64,000 bases of DNA from Pseudomonadota bacterium. GTDB lineage: Bacteria > Pseudomonadota > Gammaproteobacteria > Burkholderiales > Burkholderiaceae_C. How positions within the stretch are numbered: position 1 is the first letter of the stretch; every line of letters starts with the position of its first letter. The notes below the pieces were generated by a model. It saw nothing but the letters and a program-made list of their open reading frames with translations, ran no database searches and had not been told where the DNA came from. The DNA is taken from contig CAUJIM010000017.1 in assembly GCA_963205335.1 (NCBI GenBank), forward strand, positions 1 through 64,000, written 5' to 3'. The translations under genes and the position numbers were made by a program. Shown one piece after another: positions 17,285 to 27,137 of the stretch.

Positions 17285-18445
17285 ATGAAGACCACGCCCG
17301 ACGACCACCACGAGATCCGCGACGCGGTGCGCGCCCTGTGCGCGCAGTTCCCCGACGAATACCACCGCAAGGTGGATGCCGGGCGCGGCTACCCCGAGGA
17401 ATTCGTGCAGGCGCTGACCCAGGCCGGCTGGATGGCGGCGCTGATTCCGCAGGACTACGGCGGCTCGGGCCTCACCATGGCCGAGGCCTCGGTCATCATG
17501 GAGGAGATCAACCGCTCGGGCGGCAACTCGGGCGCCTGCCACGGCCAGATGTACGTGATGAACGCTATCGTGCGCAGCGGCTCCGAGGCGCAGAAGCGCC
17601 GCTACCTGCCGAAGATCGCCAGCGGCGAGCTGCGCATCCAGTCCATGGGCGTGACCGAGCCGACCACCGGCAGCGACACCACCCGGCTCAAGACCACGGC
17701 GGTGAAGAAGGACGGGCGCTGGGTGGTCAACGGCCAGAAGGTGTGGATCAGCCGCATCCAGCACAGCGACATGATGATCCTGCTGGCGCGCACCACGCCG
17801 CTGGCGCAGGTCACGAAACGCTCGGAGGGCCTGAGCTGCTTCCTGGTCGACCTGAAGAGCGCCATCGGCCACGGCCTCACGGTGCGGCCCATTCCCAACA
17901 TGGTGAACCACGAGACCAACGAGCTGTTCTTCGACCACCTCGAGATCCCCGAGGAGAACCTGCTCGGCCCCGAGGGCCGCGGCTTCAAGACCCTGCTCGA
18001 CGGCCTGAACGCCGAGCGCACGCTGATCGCCGCCGAGTGCATCGGCGACGGCTACTGGTTCATCGACCGGGTGACGAAGTACGCCAACGAGCGCGAGGTG
18101 TTCGGCCGCAGGATCGGGCAGAACCAGGGCGTGCAGTTCCCAATCGCGGAGAGCTATATCGAACTCGAGGCGGCCAACCTGATGCGCTGGAAGGCGTGCG
18201 CCAGGATCGATGCGCACGAGAACGCCGGCGCCGAGGCCAACATGGCCAAGTACCTGGCGGCCAAGGCGAGCTGGGAGGCGGCCAACGTCTGCCTGCAATT
18301 CCACGGCGGCTTCGGCTTCGCCTGCGAATACGACGTGGAGCGCAAGTTCCGCGAGACGCGCCTGTACCAGGTGGCGCCGATTTCCACCAACATGATCTTC
18401 GCCTACGTGGCCGAGCACGTCCTCGGCCTGCCGCGTTCTTTTTGA
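17285..18445 (+). CDS. Acyl-CoA dehydrogenase with catalytic Glu in the IVD/LCAD position
   Basis: The protein has 386 residues and the three acyl-CoA dehydrogenase domains, with substrate/FAD signatures (MGVTEPTTGSD, EREVFGRRIGQNQGVQFPIA). The usual catalytic glutamate motif IYEGT near the C-terminus is replaced by YQVAPIS (361-367). A glutamate is present instead in GLNAERTLIA (Glu244), the position used by isovaleryl-CoA and long-chain dehydrogenases. This suggests a branched or unusual acyl-CoA substrate. Electrons would go to ETF (etfBA lie at 47017-48717). The gene is in operon with hydratase and CoA-transferase, separated from each by a copy of the dispersed repeat. Confidence 0.85.
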   Translation: MKTTPDDHHEIRDAVRALCAQFPDEYHRKVDAGRGYPEEFVQALTQAGWMAALIPQDYGGSGLTMAEASVIMEEINRSGGNSGACHGQMYVMNAIVRSGSEAQKRRYLPKIASGELRIQSMGVTEPTTGSDTTRLKTTAVKKDGRWVVNGQKVWISRIQHSDMMILLARTTPLAQVTKRSEGLSCFLVDLKSAIGHGLTVRPIPNMVNHETNELFFDHLEIPEENLLGPEGRGFKTLLDGLNAERTLIAAECIGDGYWFIDRVTKYANEREVFGRRIGQNQGVQFPIAESYIELEAANLMRWKACARIDAHENAGAEANMAKYLAAKASWEAANVCLQFHGGFGFACEYDVERKFRETRLYQVAPISTNMIFAYVAEHVLGLPRSF

Positions 18446-18492
18446 TAAAAAACCGCCAAAAGCATTGCCAGACAAGCGCCGGCAGCTACCAA
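18446..18492 (-). repeat. Dispersed palindromic element, copy 3 (lacks the head)
   Basis: On the minus strand it reads gtagctgccggcgcttgtct, ggcaatgcttttggcg and an oligo-T stretch. It fills the gap between the acyl-CoA dehydrogenase stop and the CoA-transferase start. Confidence 0.7.
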
Positions 18493-18495
18493 GAC

Positions 18496-19689
18496 ATGAG
18501 CACACCAAGACCCCGCCCGCTCGACGGCATCACCGTCGTCTCGCTGGAGCACGCCGTCGCCGCGCCCTTCGCCTCGCGCCAGCTGGCCGACCTGGGCGCG
18601 CGCGTGATCAAGGTCGAGCGCCCGGGCGTCGGCGACTTCGCGCGTGCCTACGACGAGCGCGTGCGCGGCCAGGCCTCGCACTTCGTCTGGATCAACCGTG
18701 GCAAGGAGAGCCTGACGCTCGATCTCAAGCACCCCGACGCGCGCGCCGTGCTGATGCAGCTGCTGCAGGGCGCCGACGTGCTGCTGCAGAACCTCGCCCC
18801 CGGCGCCGCCGCCCGCATGGGCCTGTCGTTCGAGGCACTGCACGCCGCGCACCCGCGCCTCATTGTGTGCGACATCTCGGGCTATGGCGACGACGGTCCG
18901 TACCGCGACAAGAAAGCCTACGACCTGCTGATCCAGAGCGAGGCCGGATTCCTCTCCATCACCGGCACGCCCGAGACGCCCAGCAAGGCCGGCTGCTCGA
19001 TCGCCGACATCGCCGCCGGCATGTACGCCTACAGCAACATCCTGTCGGCGCTGCTGCTGCGCGGCAGGACCGGCGAGGGCAGCCACATCGACGTCTCGAT
19101 GCTCGAGTCGCTGGCCGAATGGATGGGCTACTCCATGTACTACGCGTTCGAGGGTGCGCCGCCGCCGGCGCGCACCGGCGCCAGCCATGCCAGCATCTAC
19201 CCGTATGGCCCGTTCGCCGTGGGCGATGGCGGCACCGTCATGCTGGGCCTGCAGAACGAGCGCGAGTGGAAGGTGTTTTGCGGCCAGGTGCTGCACGACG
19301 CCGGCCTGGCGAGCGATCCGCGCTTCGACACCAACGCCGGGCGCAGCACGCACCGCGAGGAGCTCAGGGCCCTCATCGTGCAGGCCTTCGCCCGCCTGAC
19401 GACGCAGGACGTGGAGGACCGCCTGGGCGCCGCGCAGATCGCCAGCGCGCGCATGAACGACATGGCGGGCCTGTGGAGGCACCCGCAGCTGGCGGCGCGC
19501 CAGCGCTGGACGCGCGTGGGCTCGCCGGTCGGCGAACTGCCCGCGCTGCTGCCGCCCGGGCGCAGCAGCGCCTACGACTTCCGCATGGACGCGGTGCCCG
19601 CGCTGGGCGAGCACACCGATGCGATCCTGCGCGCGCTGGGCCGCAGCGACGCGCAGATTGCCGCGCTACGGGCCGCGAAGGCCGTGTGA
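18496..19689 (+). CDS. CaiB/BaiF family (class III) CoA-transferase
   Basis: The protein has 397 residues. The family N-terminus (PLDGITVVSLEHAVAAPFASRQLADLGARVIKVE) is intact, and the catalytic aspartate that forms the acyl anhydride is Asp143 in KKAYDLLIQ. These enzymes move CoA between carboxylic acids, for example from succinyl-CoA to mesaconate or itaconate. Placed between an acyl-CoA dehydrogenase and an MmgE/PrpD gene and next to a TRAP transporter, it most likely activates the imported acid. The donor and acceptor cannot be fixed from sequence. Confidence 0.88.
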   Translation: MSTPRPRPLDGITVVSLEHAVAAPFASRQLADLGARVIKVERPGVGDFARAYDERVRGQASHFVWINRGKESLTLDLKHPDARAVLMQLLQGADVLLQNLAPGAAARMGLSFEALHAAHPRLIVCDISGYGDDGPYRDKKAYDLLIQSEAGFLSITGTPETPSKAGCSIADIAAGMYAYSNILSALLLRGRTGEGSHIDVSMLESLAEWMGYSMYYAFEGAPPPARTGASHASIYPYGPFAVGDGGTVMLGLQNEREWKVFCGQVLHDAGLASDPRFDTNAGRSTHREELRALIVQAFARLTTQDVEDRLGAAQIASARMNDMAGLWRHPQLAARQRWTRVGSPVGELPALLPPGRSSAYDFRMDAVPALGEHTDAILRALGRSDAQIAALRAAKAV

Positions 19690-19748
19690 AGACTATTGGT
19701 TCGATAGCTGCCCGGGCAATCTGATCAAGCGCTGGAGCCTGTTTCAAC
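19690..19748 (+). repeat. Dispersed palindromic element, copy 4
   Basis: It reads ctattggttcgatagctgcc, then gggcaatctgatcaagcgct, ggagcctgtttcaa. It occupies the entire gap between the CoA-transferase stop and the start of the next gene, so it lies in the ribosome-binding region of the downstream gene. Confidence 0.75.
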
Positions 19749-19749
19749 C

Positions 19750-21126
19750 ATGAAAATGACACCCGCCCAAACCCTGGCGCACTTTGCCGCCGGCTTGTGC
19801 TTCGAGCACATCCCCGAGCACGTCGTGCGCTTTGCCGAGCACCTGCTGGTGGACTGGTTCGGCTCCACGGTGGCCGGCCACGGCGCGCGGCCGGTGATGG
19901 GCATCGTGCGCTTCACGCGCGCCATGGGCGCGCCCGGTCCGAGCGAGGTGATCGTCGAGCATGCCGGCAACAGCCCCTGGCTCGCGGCCATGGCCAACGC
20001 CGCCGCCTCGCACGTGGCCGAGCAGGACGACGTGCACAACGGCGCGGTGTTCCATCCGGCCACGGTGGTGTTCCCGCCCGCGCTGGCGGTGGCGCAGGCC
20101 ATCGGTGCCAGCGGCCCGGCCTTCCTCGCCGCCTGCGTCGCCGGCTACGAGGTGGGCATCCGCGTGGGCGAGTTCCTCGGCCGCTCGCACTACAAGGTGT
20201 TCCACACCACCGGCACCGCGGGCACGCTGGCGGCGGCAGCAGCGGTCGGCCACCTGCTGCGGCTCGATGCCGGGCAGATGCTGCACGCCTTCGGTTCGGC
20301 CGGCACGCAGTCGGCCGGCCTGTGGGAGTTCCTGCGCACCGCCGCCGACAGCAAGCAGCTGCACACCGCGCACGCGGCCGGGGCCGGGCTGATGGCGGCC
20401 TACCTGGCGCGCGACGGCTTCACCGGCGCGGCCGACATCTTCGGCGGCGCGCAAGGCATGGCCGCGGGCATGAGCCAGGACGCCGATCCGGCGCGGCTGA
20501 CCGATGGCCTCGGCGGCGGCGAGGTGCGGCGCTGGGCCACGGCAGAGACCTCGTTCAAGTGGCATGCGAGCTGCCGCCACACGCACCCCGCGGCCGACGC
20601 GCTGCTGGCGGTGATGCAGGCCGGGCACCTGCAGGCGGGCGACATCGCCCAGGTGGTGGCGCACGTGCACCAGGGCGCGCTCGACGTGCTGGGGCCGGTG
20701 GTGGACCCGGGCACGGTGCACCAGAGCAAGTTCAGCATGGGCACGGTGCTGGCGCTGGTGGCCCGGCACGGCCACGCGGGCCTGGACGAATTCGAGCGCG
20801 ACTACCAGAGCGACGCCACGCGCGCCTTGCGCGACAAGGTGCGCATGCAGCTCGACGCCGAGGTCGACGCCGCCTACCCGCGCCGCTGGATCGGCAAAGT
20901 GACCGTGACGACCACCGGCGGCCGCGTGCTGCACGGGCGCGTCGACGAGCCCAGGGGCGATCCGGGCAACACCCTCACGCGGGGCGAAATCACGGCCAAG
21001 GCGCTGCGCCTGGCGGCCTTCAGCGGCGGCGCGGGCGAGGCCGCTATGCAGCGCGCCGTCGAGTCCCTGTGGCAGGTCGCGAGCTGGCCGCGCGCGCCGT
21101 GGCTGCTGGCGGAGCGGGGTGCGTGA
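19750..21126 (+). CDS. MmgE/PrpD family protein
   Basis: The protein has 458 residues and the all-helical MmgE/PrpD domain over most of its length, with conserved AEQDDVHNGAVFHPATVV and GVEVGIRVGEF-like sequence (GYEVGIRVGEFLGRSHYK). The family includes 2-methylcitrate dehydratase and cis-aconitate decarboxylase, enzymes acting on tri- and dicarboxylic acids by elimination or decarboxylation. In this operon it would act on a small branched polycarboxylate before or after CoA activation, but the reaction is not determined. A dispersed repeat ends one base before its ATG, leaving no classical ribosome-binding site. Confidence 0.82.
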   Translation: MKMTPAQTLAHFAAGLCFEHIPEHVVRFAEHLLVDWFGSTVAGHGARPVMGIVRFTRAMGAPGPSEVIVEHAGNSPWLAAMANAAASHVAEQDDVHNGAVFHPATVVFPPALAVAQAIGASGPAFLAACVAGYEVGIRVGEFLGRSHYKVFHTTGTAGTLAAAAAVGHLLRLDAGQMLHAFGSAGTQSAGLWEFLRTAADSKQLHTAHAAGAGLMAAYLARDGFTGAADIFGGAQGMAAGMSQDADPARLTDGLGGGEVRRWATAETSFKWHASCRHTHPAADALLAVMQAGHLQAGDIAQVVAHVHQGALDVLGPVVDPGTVHQSKFSMGTVLALVARHGHAGLDEFERDYQSDATRALRDKVRMQLDAEVDAAYPRRWIGKVTVTTTGGRVLHGRVDEPRGDPGNTLTRGEITAKALRLAAFSGGAGEAAMQRAVESLWQVASWPRAPWLLAERGA

Positions 21127-22311
<1,185 letters not shown>

Positions 22312-22352
22312 TCCACGCGGGCGGTTCGTTGGCCTGGGATGGAATGCAGCGA

Positions 22353-22380
22353 AGCGGCCCCTTGCCGGGCCGCTTTTTTT
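22353..22380 (+). terminator. Intrinsic terminator between dctP and dctQ
   Basis: An 8-bp stem agcggccc/gggccgct with a 6-base loop is followed at once by a run of seven T. The ribosome-binding site of dctQ (ggaggc) begins directly after the T run. Partial termination here would make more DctP than DctQM. Confidence 0.85.
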
Positions 22381-22392
22381 GGAGGCGACACG

Positions 22393-22920
22393 ATGCGATG
22401 GCTTGACCGGCTCGAGGAATACTTTCTGGAAGCGATGCTCGCGGGCATGACGCTGGTGACCTTCATGCAGGTCGTCGCCCGCTACGTCTTCAACTACAGC
22501 TTCACCTGGGCGATGGAGCTGACCGGCGTGATGTGCGCTTGGCTGATCTTCATCGGCGCGTCGTACGGCGTGCGCGTGAGCGCGCACATCGGCATCGACG
22601 CGCTGGTCAAGGTGCTCAGCAGGCCGGTCGCGCGCAAGGTCGCGCTGGTGGCGACCGCGTTGTGCATCGTCTATTCGCTGATCCTGGCCTTCGGCGGCTG
22701 GCAGTACCTGGCCAAGCTCTACAACGTCGGCATCGAGATGCAGGACATCCCGATTCCCCAGTGGATTCCGAAGATCGTGCTGCCGGTCGGCTTCGTGCTG
22801 CTCGCGTTGCGCTTCGGCGCCCTGTTCTGGAAGCTCGTCACGGGCCAGGAGGGCCGCCTGCTGGGCGACGAGGCCGAGGACGCGCTCAAGCTGCGCGAAG
22901 ACATCGAGGAGCGGGCATGA
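22393..22920 (+). CDS. dctQ: TRAP transporter small permease (DctQ family)
   Basis: The protein has 175 residues and four predicted membrane helices, with the DctQ signature around VVARYVFNYSFTWAMELTG. It forms the small membrane subunit of the sodium-driven TRAP transporter. GGAGG lies 6 bases before the ATG, immediately downstream of the terminator T-run. The stop overlaps the dctM start (ATGA), so Q and M are translationally coupled. Confidence 0.9.
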   Translation: MRWLDRLEEYFLEAMLAGMTLVTFMQVVARYVFNYSFTWAMELTGVMCAWLIFIGASYGVRVSAHIGIDALVKVLSRPVARKVALVATALCIVYSLILAFGGWQYLAKLYNVGIEMQDIPIPQWIPKIVLPVGFVLLALRFGALFWKLVTGQEGRLLGDEAEDALKLREDIEERA

Positions 22921-24194
22921 ACACCATCGTCCTGTTCTCGCTGCTGTTCATCCTCATGTTCATGGGCATGCCCGTGGCGGTGGCGCTCGGCCTGTCCTCG
23001 CTGGTGGTGATCCTGGGCTTCACCAACGATTCGCTGGCGTCGATGGCGCTCAAGGTCTACGAGACGTCGGAGCACTACACCCTGCTGGCGATCCCGTTCT
23101 TCATCGTGGGCGGCATGCTGATGACCACGGGCGGCGTGGCGCGGCGGATGATCCGCTTCGCCAATGCCTGCGTAGGCCATTTCCCGGGCGGGCTGGCGAT
23201 GGCGTCGGTGCTGGCGTGCATGCTGTTCGCCGCGGTGTCGGGTTCGTCCCCGGCGACGGTGGTGGCGGTCGGCTCGATCGTGATCGCGGGCATGGTCAAG
23301 GCCGGCTATTCCAAGGAGTTCGCCGCCGGCGTGATCTGCAACTCGGGCACGCTGGGCATCCTGATTCCCCCTTCGATCGTGCTGGTGGTGTATGGCGCCG
23401 TGACGGAAACCTCGGTCGGCAAGCTGTTCATCGCCGGCATCATCCCGGGCATCCTGCTGGGGGTGTTGCTGATGATCGCGATCTACTGGCGCGCGCGCGT
23501 GCTCAAGCTCCCGCGCATGCCGCGTGCCAGCATGGGCGAGGTGCTGACGGCGGGCCGGCAGTCGCTGTGGGGCCTGCTGCTGGTGGTGATCATCCTGGGC
23601 GGCATCTACGGCGGCGTGTTCACGCCGACCGAGGCGGCGGCGGTGGCGGCGGTGTACGCCTTCCTGGTGGCCGTGTTCATCTATCGCGACCTGCACTTCA
23701 AGGACATCCCGGGTGTCCTGCTCGAATCGGTCAAGGTCACGGTGATGCTGATGTTCATCATCGCCAACGCTCTGCTGTTCGCCCACGTGCTGACGACCGA
23801 GCGCATTCCCCAGCACATCGCCGAAGTGATCGTCGGCATGGGCATGGCGCCCTGGCAGTTCCTGATCGTGGTCAACCTGCTGCTGCTGGTGGCCGGCATG
23901 TTCATGGAACCCACCGGCATCATCATGATCCTGGCGCCGATCCTGTTCCCGATCGCCGAACAGATGGGCATCGATCCGGTGCACCTGGGCATCATCATGG
24001 TGGTCAACCTCGAGATCGGCATGATCACGCCGCCCGTGGGCCTGAACCTGTTCGTCACCTCGGGCATCACCGGCATGACCATCGGCCGCGTGGTGCGCGC
24101 GGCGCTGCCCTGGACCATGATCCTGCTGGTGTTCCTGGTGATCATCACCTACGTGCCCGTCATTTCCACCTTCCTGCCGCGGTGGATGGGCTGA
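22917..24194 (+). CDS. dctM: TRAP transporter large permease (DctM family)
   Basis: The protein has 425 residues and about twelve membrane segments. The DctM hallmarks are visible: GMPVAVALGL, SGSSPATVVAVGSI, ICNSGTLGILIPPSIVLVVY and the C-terminal ITPPVGLNLFV. It is the ion-coupled channel subunit that imports the ligand bound by DctP. It ends the operon; the next gene is convergent 58 bp away with no clear terminator between them. Confidence 0.92.
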   Translation: MNTIVLFSLLFILMFMGMPVAVALGLSSLVVILGFTNDSLASMALKVYETSEHYTLLAIPFFIVGGMLMTTGGVARRMIRFANACVGHFPGGLAMASVLACMLFAAVSGSSPATVVAVGSIVIAGMVKAGYSKEFAAGVICNSGTLGILIPPSIVLVVYGAVTETSVGKLFIAGIIPGILLGVLLMIAIYWRARVLKLPRMPRASMGEVLTAGRQSLWGLLLVVIILGGIYGGVFTPTEAAAVAAVYAFLVAVFIYRDLHFKDIPGVLLESVKVTVMLMFIIANALLFAHVLTTERIPQHIAEVIVGMGMAPWQFLIVVNLLLLVAGMFMEPTGIIMILAPILFPIAEQMGIDPVHLGIIMVVNLEIGMITPPVGLNLFVTSGITGMTIGRVVRAALPWTMILLVFLVIITYVPVISTFLPRWMG

Positions 24195-24252
24195 TTGCGG
24201 GGCTCGGCGTTCATGGCGGGGGCGGCACGCCGCCCGGCCCCTCGGAACGCGT

Positions 24253-25071
24253 CTACGCGGCTGGCGCCTGGCGGTAGGCGACCGGCGTTTCAGGCACCGG
24301 ATAGCCCGCCGCGCCGAAGGTCTCGACGATGGCCTTGTGCGTGTCGAAGTACACCTGCCAGTAGTGGTCGGTGTGGGTGTAGGGGCGCACGCACAGCTTG
24401 GGGCCCTCGGGCGTGAATTCGAGGATCTCGATGTCCGGTGCCGGGTCCTGGGCCACGTTCGGGATGGCCGCGATCACGGGCCTGAGCCGGGCGATGGCGT
24501 CGAGCGGGTTCACGCTGTGGGCCACCTTGGCGACGCAGTCCACGCGGCGCACGGGCAGCGCGCTGTAGTTCTGGATGTTGTCGCCGAACACCTTGCCGTT
24601 GCCCACCACGGTGACCACGTTGTCGGGGGTGACGACGGTGGTGGCGAACAGGCCGAGCTCCTTCACCGTCCCGACGGTGCCGCCCGCGCTGATGAAGTCG
24701 CCCACCTTGTAGGGTCTGAGCACCTGCATGAACACGCCCGCGGCGAAGTTGCCCAGCATGCCGCTCCAGGCGGCGCCGATGGCCAGGCCTGCGCCGGCCA
24801 GCAGTGCGGCGAACGACGTGGTCTTGACGCCGAAGATGTCCAGGATCGCCAGGATCAGGACGATGTTGAGCAGCACCGAGATGATGGACTTGAGGTAGTG
24901 CGCGAGCGTCGAGTCGATCTTCTTGCCGCGTTCGAGGATCTTCCCGATCAGGCCCGTGGCCAGGGCGATGAGCCATCGGCCGACGACCCAGGCGACGATC
25001 GCGGTCGCGAGCTTGATGCCCAGTTCCGCCCCCTGGGTGGAGATGAATTGCCAGATGTCTTGCGTGTTCAC
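24253..25071 (-). CDS. Small-conductance mechanosensitive channel (MscS family)
   Basis: The protein has 272 residues, close to E. coli MscS in size. The pore helix TM3 is the Gly/Ala-rich stretch LLAGAGLAIGAAWSGMLGNF, followed by the beta domain (YKVGDFISAGGTVGTVKE) and a C-terminal domain. The start is a GTG at 25071 preceded by AGGGAAG; no in-frame ATG lies at that position. It should open under hypo-osmotic shock to release solutes. It appears to be a single-gene unit, separated by 107 bp from the oxidase operon upstream on the same strand. Confidence 0.87.
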   Translation of the reverse strand: MNTQDIWQFISTQGAELGIKLATAIVAWVVGRWLIALATGLIGKILERGKKIDSTLAHYLKSIISVLLNIVLILAILDIFGVKTTSFAALLAGAGLAIGAAWSGMLGNFAAGVFMQVLRPYKVGDFISAGGTVGTVKELGLFATTVVTPDNVVTVVGNGKVFGDNIQNYSALPVRRVDCVAKVAHSVNPLDAIARLRPVIAAIPNVAQDPAPDIEILEFTPEGPKLCVRPYTHTDHYWQVYFDTHKAIVETFGAAGYPVPETPVAYRQAPAA

Positions 25072-25178
25072 GGTACTTCCCTCTGTGTGTCGAAACCGGC
25101 CGCATCGTAGTTGAATTCGGCCGCGGGCCGCCATCGTCGCCGCCGTTTTTCGGACTGCCGCGTTCGCGGCCCGCCACG

Positions 25179-25832
25179 CTATCGCGGCGCCGCGGGAGGC
25201 TGCCGGGGAGTGCCGGCCATTGCCGCGGTGTCGCCCTCCCGGCGCACCAGCCACCAGCCGACCTGGACGATCCACCCCAGCGCCAGCGCCGCCGACACGC
25301 CCGTGAGCCAGGCGCCCAGGCGCGCCTGGTCGTCGAGCAGGTAGGCGTTGCACAGGCGCAGGGGCGAGTTCTGGTAGAGCTGGCCGATGGCGGCGCCCAT
25401 CAGCAGCATGTTGCCGAGGAAAAAACCCTGCACCACCAGCCCGGCAGGCCGCCACGACAGGCGCAGTGCCGCGCCGGCGAGCAGCAGGGCGCCGCATTTG
25501 GCGGCTTCCACCCCGGGGCGCAGCAGGGCGAGGTCGAGCACGCGCGGAATCATCAGCACGGCGAGCACGGCGCCGGCGAGCAGCAGTCCGCCGATGCCCG
25601 CGGTGTTCCAGCGGGCGATGCGCGCGCGCGCGTTCGGCGCCAGGCCGCCGGCGAGCAGGCCGCCCGCCAGCATCAGCAGCGGGTAGAGCAGCATCATGTG
25701 GCGCCACATGCTGGCTTCCAGCCATTGGCGGGCCGCGGGCCAGGCGAGCAGCACGCCCAGGAGCATGCCGAGCAGGCCCTGCACGGCGGGCGTGAAAGCT
25801 TGCGCCAGGCGTGCCGGCCAGGAGATGGTCAT
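25179..25832 (-). CDS. Hypothetical membrane protein, last gene of the divergent oxidase operon
   Basis: The protein has 217 residues and about six membrane segments (around 12-30, 44-62, 77-95, 106-124, 130-148 and 180-200), with a polar C-terminal tail. I do not recognise a named family. Its ATG overlaps the stop of the SCO gene (ATGA), so it is coupled to the oxidase operon. An assembly or copper/heme-handling role like that of CtaG proteins is possible but only inferred from context. Confidence 0.7.
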   Translation of the reverse strand: MTISWPARLAQAFTPAVQGLLGMLLGVLLAWPAARQWLEASMWRHMMLLYPLLMLAGGLLAGGLAPNARARIARWNTAGIGGLLLAGAVLAVLMIPRVLDLALLRPGVEAAKCGALLLAGAALRLSWRPAGLVVQGFFLGNMLLMGAAIGQLYQNSPLRLCNAYLLDDQARLGAWLTGVSAALALGWIVQVGWWLVRREGDTAAMAGTPRQPPAAPR

Positions 25833-26464
25833 GGGCCTTTGGAGGCCAGGTGGCGGGCGTAGTTCAGCGCCAGCTCCTGCTCGGCGAGGTCGAAGACGCG
25901 TACCATGCGCCCCTGTGCGTCGAACACCAGCAGCGCGGCGTTGTGCTCGAAATCGCCGAGTTCGTCGGGGATGACGACCACCCCGAGCCGCTGCAGCAGC
26001 TCCTGCTGCTGCGCGGCGTCGGGCACGCTGGCGAACTGCCAGAGCGCCGGGTCGGCGCCGAGCCTGCGCGCGTAGGTTCGCAGCGTGGCAGCATCGTCGT
26101 GCGCGCCGTCGAACGAGAGCGACAGCAGCCTGACGGGGGGCGCCTTGCCCGGCGCGGCATCGGCCTGCAGCGCCGCCTGCAGCTGCTGGAAGCTGCTGCC
26201 CAGCGACAGGCAGACCGTCTGGCAGCGGGTGTAGAAGAAGTCGGCGATGGTCACGCTGCCGCCCCGGGCGACCAGCGCGGGCAGTTCGGGCGCGGCCAGG
26301 CCCGGGCCCTGCAGCGTCACCGCGGGCAGCGGCACGGGGCTGAGCGCCACCTCCAGGCGGCGCGCGCCTTCGTCGGTCCAGACCTGGAAGCCGTGCGTCA
26401 GCCAGCTCGCGGCGGCATAGCCGCCCAGAACCACGAGGCAGCTCAGCAGGACGGTGCGCAGCAT
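25829..26464 (-). CDS. SCO1/SenC-family copper chaperone
   Basis: The protein has 211 residues. An N-terminal membrane anchor (5-22) is followed by a thioredoxin-like SCO domain with the copper-binding CxxxC in FFYTRCQTVC (about residues 80-84) and a downstream histidine in DFEHNAALLV. SCO proteins deliver copper to heme-copper oxidases from the periplasmic side. Here it follows cytochrome c, CcoO and CcoN genes and is coupled to a membrane protein gene, so it is probably dedicated to that oxidase. Confidence 0.87.
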   Translation of the reverse strand: MLRTVLLSCLVVLGGYAAASWLTHGFQVWTDEGARRLEVALSPVPLPAVTLQGPGLAAPELPALVARGGSVTIADFFYTRCQTVCLSLGSSFQQLQAALQADAAPGKAPPVRLLSLSFDGAHDDAATLRTYARRLGADPALWQFASVPDAAQQQELLQRLGVVVIPDELGDFEHNAALLVFDAQGRMVRVFDLAEQELALNYARHLASKGP

Positions 26465-26486
26465 GGGGCGTGCCCCGGCCGTTCTC

Positions 26487-27086
26487 TCAATGCTCCAGCG
26501 CCTTGAGCGCCGCCTCGTCCTCGAACGGCGTGGTGCGCCCGCTCTTGCGTTCCTGCGCGACCACGTCGGCGGTGACCGGCTCGCCCTTGTTCGACCAGGT
26601 GTTGCGGATGTGCGTGGCCACGCCGGCGATCTCGGCGTCGCTCAGTTGCGCGAACGCCGGCATCAGGCCCTTGTACTTGGTGCCCTTGACGGTGATCTCG
26701 CCGTCGATGCCGTGCAGCAGGATGTTGGCCAGCACCTTGGGGCTGCCGTGCACCCATTCGGAGCCGTCGAGCGGCGGGAACACGCCGGGCAGGCCCTGGC
26801 CGGTGGCCTGGTGGCAGGCCGCGCAATTGGCGGCGAACAGCGCGGCGCCATCGACTGCCGCGCCGCCGTCGCCGCCGGCCGGCTTGGCCTGCAGGTCGGC
26901 GAGCGTGCGCTCGTCGCCCATCCAGGGCCGGCTGTAGGGGCCGGAGGCCATGATGTAGATGATGCCGAAGGCCACCATGCCGATGGCGATCAGCGCAGGC
27001 AGCAGCGGCATCGGGCGGATGCGCTCCTCGGGGTCGACGCTCTCGCGCTGCTGCGCGCGATCGCGGTCGTTCTGGCTCTCAGACAT
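26487..27086 (-). CDS. Membrane-anchored mono-heme cytochrome c of the divergent oxidase
   Basis: The protein has 199 residues. A charged cytoplasmic N-terminus precedes one membrane anchor (about 29-47, LLPALIAIGMVAFGIIYIM). The periplasmic domain has one heme-binding motif CAACH, the distal-ligand region GLMPAFAQLS, and a charged C-terminal tail. It occupies the operon position where canonical cbb3 clusters have the di-heme CcoP, so it is the likely electron entry subunit. No second CxxCH is present. Confidence 0.86.
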   Translation of the reverse strand: MSESQNDRDRAQQRESVDPEERIRPMPLLPALIAIGMVAFGIIYIMASGPYSRPWMGDERTLADLQAKPAGGDGGAAVDGAALFAANCAACHQATGQGLPGVFPPLDGSEWVHGSPKVLANILLHGIDGEITVKGTKYKGLMPAFAQLSDAEIAGVATHIRNTWSNKGEPVTADVVAQERKSGRTTPFEDEAALKALEH

Positions 27087-27137
27087 GGGGGTACCTCGCT
27101 GATTCTGTGGGCCCGAAGGGGCGGCGGGGGGCTGCGT

